From NCBI GenBank assembly GCA_023428695.1, contig JAEYWY010000011.1, forward strand, positions 1 to 64,000: a DNA stretch of 64,000 nt, read 5' to 3'. Source of the DNA: Bacteroidota bacterium (lineage in GTDB: Bacteria; Bacteroidota; Bacteroidia; Cytophagales; Cyclobacteriaceae). The notes below the pieces were generated by a model, which saw only the letters and a program-made list of their open reading frames with translations, was not told where the DNA came from and made no database searches. Below, one piece after another: positions 59,350-64,000 of this stretch. A program made the translations under genes and the position numbers. Within the stretch, counting starts at the first letter, position 1, and every line of letters starts with the position of its first letter.

Positions 59350-61254
59350 TTACTTCTTCAAATCAATACGCGTATTCATGTTCTGGGATCCTCCTGCCTC
59401 GATAACGGAATTCCCGTAAACCGTTATTGTTGACTTAATGAAGTCTTCTTCGTTAGCCTTGAAAATATTGTCCACGTATTTTTGTGGATTCCGGTCTATG
59501 TAAGGGAACCATGTGCTGTGGATCTGTATCATCATCCGATGACCTTTCTTAAACGTGTGGAGCACATCCTGGAGCGGAACGTTCACATCAGCCACTTTCT
59601 CCGACACAAAAGGCTCCGGTTTTTCGAAGCTGTTTCGGAAGCGACCGCGAAAGACTTCACTGCGCACCAGTTGCTGATAGCCACCCATTACAATATTCTT
59701 CGGATTGTGTTCGTAGTTAGGATGGTTGTCAGGATACACATCAATCAGTTTTACGATAAAATCTGCGTCCGTACCGGTCATCGATACCTTAAGTTTGGCG
59801 AGTATTTCTCCGGCGACGGTAACGTCTTCCGCGAGCACCTCTGTTTCAAACGTAATGACATCAGGTCTGCGTGCGGCATGACGCTGGTCATCGCTCATAA
59901 AACGACGTGGAGTGAATGTGAGCCCTTCCGTTTGTGACGTATAGGGCACGGGTTTGGCGGGGTCGCTCACATAGGAGAATGTTGCTTTTTCATCCAGCGG
60001 CTTGTTGATAGACAGCCTTCCACCTTCGCCGAAATACAATTTAAGACGCGGTACATCACGCGGAGGCCATGCGTCAAAGTTGCGCCAGGTCTTTGTACCG
60101 GTATCAAACATCAACGCTTCCGGCAGCGACGGATTAGCTTCGCTCTTCAGGTGATAGGCAAAGAACTTGCGCTCGACTTCGCGCTGGAAGTAAGTGGAAA
60201 TGCTGTCGCCGAAGTAAATATGATTGTGGGTACTCTTGCCACCCGGACGCGCCCAGTCACCATGCGCCCATGGCCCCATAACAATGGTGTTCATAGCGGC
60301 AGGATTGTGTTGCTCAATGGTCTTGTAGATATTGAGCGGGCCGTAAAGATCCTCGGCGTCGAACCATCCGCCAACGGTGAGAACAGCATGCCTGATATTC
60401 CGAAGGTGTGGAAGTATGTTGCGCTTCTGCCAGAACTCGTCGTAGTTCGGATGATTCACGATCTGCTGCCAGAAGAAGTTGTCGTGATGGTATTTTTCGG
60501 TGATGTTCTTCAGCGGTCCCTGTTTCAGATGAAACGCATAGCCATCCGGAGCGGCTTGACCATAGAACCGCATGATCTCGTCAGTGAACCAGTCTTCTTT
60601 TGTCTGGCCCTCTTTCTGATAGCCAAAAACGGCAAATGCTGCGGTATAGCTTTGAAGGAAAGCTCCCATGTGGTGAAAGTCGTCGAAAAAGAAATCAGAT
60701 ATCGGCGCCTGCGGTGAGGAAGCCTTTAATGCCGGATGCGCATCGGGAAGTGCAGCTGCCGTATAAAATCCCGGGTAAGAGATGCCGTACATCCCCACCT
60801 TGCCGTTATTGCCCTTAACGTTTTTAATGAGCCAGTCAATCGTATCCCATGTATCCGAGCTTTCATCGATTGCCGTTTTATTCTTGCGGTCATTTCCCGG
60901 GATGTTGGGCGTCATATTATCAAACTTGCCTTCGCTCATGTATCGACCACGTACATCCTGGAAAACAAGAATGTACAGGTCTTTGATCAGAAATGCATTT
61001 GGATGATTGTAGGTCTTGAATTCACCATAATTTGACGCATTGTAACACGTCCTGTTCATCAGGATCGGATACGTTCGCGACTTGTCTTTCGGAGTATACA
61101 CGATCGTAAACAGTTTTACGCCGTCGCGCATGGGAATTTGAAATTCAGCTTTATCATAGTTCGCACGCATGAAGATGGAATCCTGCTTCACATCCTGTGT
61201 GAAACCAACATGCATCGAACCAATGATGAACAGGCAAAGGAATATTGACCGCAT
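59350..61254 (-). CDS. CocE/NonD family hydrolase (X-Pro peptidase-like)
   Basis: A 634-residue exported hydrolase. The signal peptide is SIFLCLFIIGSMHVGFTQ. The alpha/beta-hydrolase part has IPMRDGVKLFTIVYTPKD, VFQDVRGRYMSEGKF, and the nucleophile Ser in GKVGMYGISYPGFYTAA; the Asp/His partners are expected near VGGWFDAEDLYGPL and MGPWAHGDWARP. A C-terminal beta-sandwich domain of the X-Pro dipeptidase type follows (VTVAGEILAKLKVSMTG). The physiological ester or peptide substrate is unknown. The ATG at 61254 begins the signal peptide, so the longer frame to 61338 is not used. Confidence 0.92.
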   Translation of the reverse strand: MRSIFLCLFIIGSMHVGFTQDVKQDSIFMRANYDKAEFQIPMRDGVKLFTIVYTPKDKSRTYPILMNRTCYNASNYGEFKTYNHPNAFLIKDLYILVFQDVRGRYMSEGKFDNMTPNIPGNDRKNKTAIDESSDTWDTIDWLIKNVKGNNGKVGMYGISYPGFYTAAALPDAHPALKASSPQAPISDFFFDDFHHMGAFLQSYTAAFAVFGYQKEGQTKEDWFTDEIMRFYGQAAPDGYAFHLKQGPLKNITEKYHHDNFFWQQIVNHPNYDEFWQKRNILPHLRNIRHAVLTVGGWFDAEDLYGPLNIYKTIEQHNPAAMNTIVMGPWAHGDWARPGGKSTHNHIYFGDSISTYFQREVERKFFAYHLKSEANPSLPEALMFDTGTKTWRNFDAWPPRDVPRLKLYFGEGGRLSINKPLDEKATFSYVSDPAKPVPYTSQTEGLTFTPRRFMSDDQRHAARRPDVITFETEVLAEDVTVAGEILAKLKVSMTGTDADFIVKLIDVYPDNHPNYEHNPKNIVMGGYQQLVRSEVFRGRFRNSFEKPEPFVSEKVADVNVPLQDVLHTFKKGHRMMIQIHSTWFPYIDRNPQKYVDNIFKANEEDFIKSTITVYGNSVIEAGGSQNMNTRIDLKK

Positions 61255-61336
61255 AGATTTCGTATTTAATCCGAAAAGATATGTGATTTCATTGATTTCG
61301 GAAACCGAAATCATATTGCGCATCTGAACGGAATGC

Positions 61337-61366
61337 AAAAAAAGAAAGCCCGTCCAACGACAGGCT
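61337..61366 (-). terminator. Terminator after the gene at 61408
   Basis: On the minus strand the stem AGCCTGT/ACGGGCT (one G-U pair) is followed by TTCTTTTTTT. It ends the transcript of the upstream small gene before the CocE-family gene starts at 61254. Confidence 0.75.
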
Positions 61367-61407
61367 TCTCCAACTTATAGACAAATAAAAACTCTTTCGA
61401 TACGCGA

Positions 61408-61872
61408 TCAGTCCGTAATACCAGCCATCTTCTTCCAGTCCTGGTGACGCAGACTGATGCAGGCGCTCATCTTATCATAATTCTGCCATGAGTCCGTTAC
61501 GTGATAAATGGAAGGCAGACTTTTCACCAGGTTTTGTTGGTAATCGTGATGGTAAAGTCCACCGCCGTAGTAGTAATAGGTGAACAGATTTCCACGTTCG
61601 GAAAACAGCTCGTAGCCGAGATATCCATCCCAGAGCTCGCTAAGTATGGTGCACGATATTTCACGGCGCTTGAAACGAAAAATCTGATTGGAAGCCTCCT
61701 CTTCGAAGTATTCCGAGTATATGTCCCTGTCGATCACCCAGCCGAGGTACATCCCGATATGGACATAGGCCTGTTCAATGGGAAGGTTTTTGGGGAAATT
61801 TCCCAAAAAATGGGACTTTGCATTGTCGTAGATACTTTTTCGGGTTTCCGCTTTTTTCACCATGAGCAGCAT
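61408..61872 (-). CDS. Hypothetical protein, 154 residues
   Basis: A soluble protein without signal peptide. It contains YDNAKSHFLGNFPKNLPIEQ and AYVHIGMYLGWVIDRD, a pattern that I associate with a family of small uncharacterised proteins that occur singly and in immunity-like settings. The C-terminal half is rich in Tyr and Glu (NLFTYYYYGGGLYHHDYQ). No catalytic motif is evident. ATG at 61872 or at 61863 can start it. It is isolated between the CocE-family gene and the bat operon on the other strand; a terminator follows. Confidence 0.75.
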   Translation of the reverse strand: MLLMVKKAETRKSIYDNAKSHFLGNFPKNLPIEQAYVHIGMYLGWVIDRDIYSEYFEEEASNQIFRFKRREISCTILSELWDGYLGYELFSERGNLFTYYYYGGGLYHHDYQQNLVKSLPSIYHVTDSWQNYDKMSACISLRHQDWKKMAGITD

Positions 61873-62071
61873 TTTAATGTACAGTGCTCCAGCGGCCCGT
61901 TACCCCCAAAAGAAAACTGGAAAAAATGCCATTTTTTTCGCCGACAGGGCAGTCTTCTCCCGCGGAATGTGTGTTGCAGAAGCTGAACATTAGTTGTTAA
62001 TTGCCGTTTTCGCAGTATGGCGACGGTTCTCCGGCGTCGGTTATGCGATGTAAAATCTGAATCCCGAATTT

Positions 62072-63043
62072 GTGGCCTGGACGCGTGAAATTGGCATAAC
62101 GGAAATTGTTTTCATTGTTGCTTTCCTGGCGCTTTACTTTTTGTATCTCTGGCGCGTAATCCGTGTCGCGCAACAACTCAACACTTCATTCGCCACCGTC
62201 TTTGTAAAGCTGGTCATCCGAAACCTGTATTTCCTGTTGATTATCGTTGCCCTGTTGGGCCCGTCGTTTGGCGGATCACAAAAGGAGGTAATCGCTGTGG
62301 GGAAAGATATTGTCGTCTGCGTCGACCTCTCCCGTTCGATGGACGCCTTCGACATACAACCTACACGACTGGAGAAAGTCAAGTTCGAAATGAAGCGCAT
62401 CATCAATGCATTCAGTTCGGACAGGGTCGGACTGGTGATTTTTTCTTCGGAAGCGTTCATGCAATGCCCCCTCACCTACGATCAAAATGCGCTCAACCTT
62501 TTTATCGACGCCATGAATTCGTCACTGGTGCCTAATACAGGTACGGATTTCGGGCCTCCATTGAAGCTCGCTCTACGAAAACTCGAGGATGAGAATGACG
62601 GACCTTCGACGCGGTCGAAATCCAAAATCATCATTCTGATCAGCGACGGTGAAGACTTCGGTGAAGCCAGGACCGAGGCGCTTAAAGAAATCCGGGACCG
62701 CAACATCCGGCTTTTCACATTGGGCGTGGGGACACGCGAGGGTGGAAATATTCAGGTTGGCAACAGCCTCAAGAAAGACCGGTCGGGCAACGTTGTGGTT
62801 ACACGACTGAATGACGAGTCGTTGACAGAGCTGGCACAAAAGACCGATGGCCGCTATTTTGAGATCAATGAGTCGCGCAATGATGTGAACCGGCTCATAA
62901 ATACGATCTCTTCGATTGAAGGCGAGTTGCGGGGATCGCGGCTTGTTGACGTAACCGCGAACAAATACTTTTATTTCCTGCTTGCGGCAGCCTGCCTTAT
63001 GCTGCTGGATGCGTTTATTAACCTGCGTGCAATCCGAATATGA
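62072..63043 (+). CDS. batB: BatB-like VWA-domain membrane protein
   Basis: A 323-residue protein with two membrane segments near the N-terminus (IVFIVAFLALYFLYLWRVI; NLYFLLIIVALLGPSF) and one at the C-terminus (YFYFLLAAACLMLLDAFI). Between them is a von Willebrand A domain with a MIDAS: DIVVCVDLSRSMDAF, a Thr in NTGTDFGPPLKLAL and IILISDGEDFGEART. This architecture is the BatB type of the aerotolerance/envelope operon. The start is GTG at 62072; the frame has a stop 21 bases upstream and no ATG, and the first residues AWTREIGITEIVFI fit the family. It overlaps the next gene by 4 bases. Confidence 0.92.
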   Translation: MAWTREIGITEIVFIVAFLALYFLYLWRVIRVAQQLNTSFATVFVKLVIRNLYFLLIIVALLGPSFGGSQKEVIAVGKDIVVCVDLSRSMDAFDIQPTRLEKVKFEMKRIINAFSSDRVGLVIFSSEAFMQCPLTYDQNALNLFIDAMNSSLVPNTGTDFGPPLKLALRKLEDENDGPSTRSKSKIIILISDGEDFGEARTEALKEIRDRNIRLFTLGVGTREGGNIQVGNSLKKDRSGNVVVTRLNDESLTELAQKTDGRYFEINESRNDVNRLINTISSIEGELRGSRLVDVTANKYFYFLLAAACLMLLDAFINLRAIRI

Positions 63044-63786
63044 CGTCGAGCTCAAGATTGATCGGACCTGTTTTCGCTATTATCGCCTGCATTGCGCTGC
63101 TCGTAGTCGCCTACTATTTCCTGCGTGATAATGAAACTGGACGGATAAACGCGCTTAAGGAAAAAGCAGAGCACGAGTATTATATGCGAGAGTTTCTAAG
63201 TGCGTATAAAACCTACCAGGCGTTGATGGATACAACCAGCGACTATGGTGAGGGTGCGATGATAAATTATGCCAATGCCGCGTTTATGTCGTCAACCATG
63301 CTGCGAAACGGACTTAAGCGACTTGACGGGGGACCGACATTGTCAGACACAATTCTTACCCAGATCGCCGGCGAGAGTCACGTAATGTATTCTGTTCTCA
63401 CCAGTGCCACTGACAAGAAGATTGCATCCATGGCGTTCAATCAGCTGGGTTATACAACTGTTAAGGGTGCTCCGACACCAAACGAAGAAGTCGACGCTGA
63501 TTCGGTGTTCCTTGTCGCGCTGGAAAATTTTAGAAACGCACTGAAACGGAACCCCAACAACGACAGCGCACGTTATAACTATGAACTTTTAAAAAAGGTT
63601 GTCGATTATCCTGAAACCGTGATGAATGAGACGCGGTCACTTGTGGCGCAACAGCGTTACGCTGAAGCAGCAAACCTGCTCGAACGATCTATGGAAAAAG
63701 ACATCCGGCTTGCCAGACAAAAAGAATATTTACAACGAATCAAGGCAGTTGCCGGCATTGATACGACATATCGAAGACGCTTATGA
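63040..63786 (+). CDS. TPR protein of the bat operon (BatC-like)
   Basis: A 248-residue protein anchored by one N-terminal helix (VFAIIACIALLVVAYYFL). TPR-like units include EHEYYMREFLSAYKTYQALM and ALENFRNALKRNPNNDSARY, with coiled-coil-like LEKSMEKD-type helices near the C-terminus. In bat operons such proteins accompany BatB. The start overlaps the batB stop and the stop overlaps the next start by ATGA. The precise role is unknown. Confidence 0.8.
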   Translation: MTSSSRLIGPVFAIIACIALLVVAYYFLRDNETGRINALKEKAEHEYYMREFLSAYKTYQALMDTTSDYGEGAMINYANAAFMSSTMLRNGLKRLDGGPTLSDTILTQIAGESHVMYSVLTSATDKKIASMAFNQLGYTTVKGAPTPNEEVDADSVFLVALENFRNALKRNPNNDSARYNYELLKKVVDYPETVMNETRSLVAQQRYAEAANLLERSMEKDIRLARQKEYLQRIKAVAGIDTTYRRRL

Positions 63787-64000
63787 AACTGATACCGGTA
63801 TTTATTTTCTTTTCACTGCTGACAACGGCGTGCCTGGCCCAGGGCACTCAGGCTGAAGCAAAGTTTCACGAAGGATCAAACCTGTATATCAACGGCAACC
63901 CTCAGGGAGCCCTTGCGGCGGTTCAGGATGGACTTCGTGCCGATCCTCGTAACCAGAAACTTCAGGCATTGAAAAAACTGCTCGAAGATCAAAAGAAAGA
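63783..64000 (+). CDS. TPR protein of the bat operon, 3' end outside window
   Basis: The visible 72 codons start KLIPVFIFFSLLTTACLAQ, a signal peptide of the type used in this genome, followed by AKFHEGSNLYINGNPQGALA and the start of a TPR unit (GLRADPRNQKLQALKKL). It overlaps the upstream gene by ATGA. It is probably the next bat-operon TPR protein (BatC/BatE-like). The rest lies beyond the window. Confidence 0.8.
   Translation, partial: MKLIPVFIFFSLLTTACLAQGTQAEAKFHEGSNLYINGNPQGALAAVQDGLRADPRNQKLQALKKLLEDQKK

Overview
The window looks like a chromosomal piece of a Bacteroidota bacterium, most likely of the Cytophagales type. The evidence is a Wza/Wzc pair of the Bacteroidota style, a TonB receptor next to a YfiR-family protein, a BatB/BatC operon, a Rcp1-like regulator with a multi-PAS kinase, lipoprotein and MGQ/AQ signal peptides, a TAnnTTTG-type promoter element and weak ribosome binding sites. 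This is inferred from gene content; no rRNA is present to confirm it. There are no insertion sequences, phage genes or CRISPR arrays.

Region 1 (1134-28745, all minus strand) is a surface-polysaccharide locus that reads from wza (28745) to a deacetylase (1134). It starts with an outer-membrane export lipoprotein and a tyrosine autokinase with a striking Gly-Tyr tail. A complete pseudaminic acid operon follows (pseB, pseC, aldo/keto reductase, SDR, an SpsF-type cytidylyltransferase, a fused pseG-pseH, pseI). Next comes an unrecognised transferase, then a second, tightly packed sugar-acid cassette: NeuB-family synthase, KdsC-like phosphatase, SDR, aldehyde dehydrogenase, CMP-sugar synthetase, transketolase. 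The end of the locus holds glycosyltransferases, an MsbA/PglK-type ABC exporter, an FkbM methyltransferase, an acetyltransferase, a candidate polymerase and a polysaccharide deacetylase. The second cassette is the best candidate for an undescribed pathway: it appears to build a CMP-activated 3-deoxy-ulosonic acid from a transketolase-derived precursor, with an oxidation step.

Region 2 (29301-34332) holds signalling genes: a triple-PAS histidine kinase overlapping a single-domain response regulator, and a TPR kinase-like protein whose catalytic motifs are eroded. A 44-residue lipoprotein lies divergent to it.

Region 3 (34947-48415) makes more precursors: UDP-glucuronate-type epimerase, WbpP-like epimerase, GDP-mannose dehydratase and GDP-fucose synthase, then sulfate activation to PAPS (cysQ, cysN, cysD, cysC, a SLC13-type permease) without any sulfate reduction genes, and kdsA/kdsC for Kdo. 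Together these suggest a sulfated, fucose- and ulosonate-containing envelope glycan.

Region 4 (48559-64000) is ordinary chromosome: a penicillin-acylase family enzyme, an antiporter, four tRNAs (plus a decayed tRNA fragment), a TonB receptor with a YfiR-like protein, an M1 peptidase, a CocE-family hydrolase and the start of a bat operon. Several intergenic gaps carry three dispersed repeat families, one of them a REP-like hairpin.
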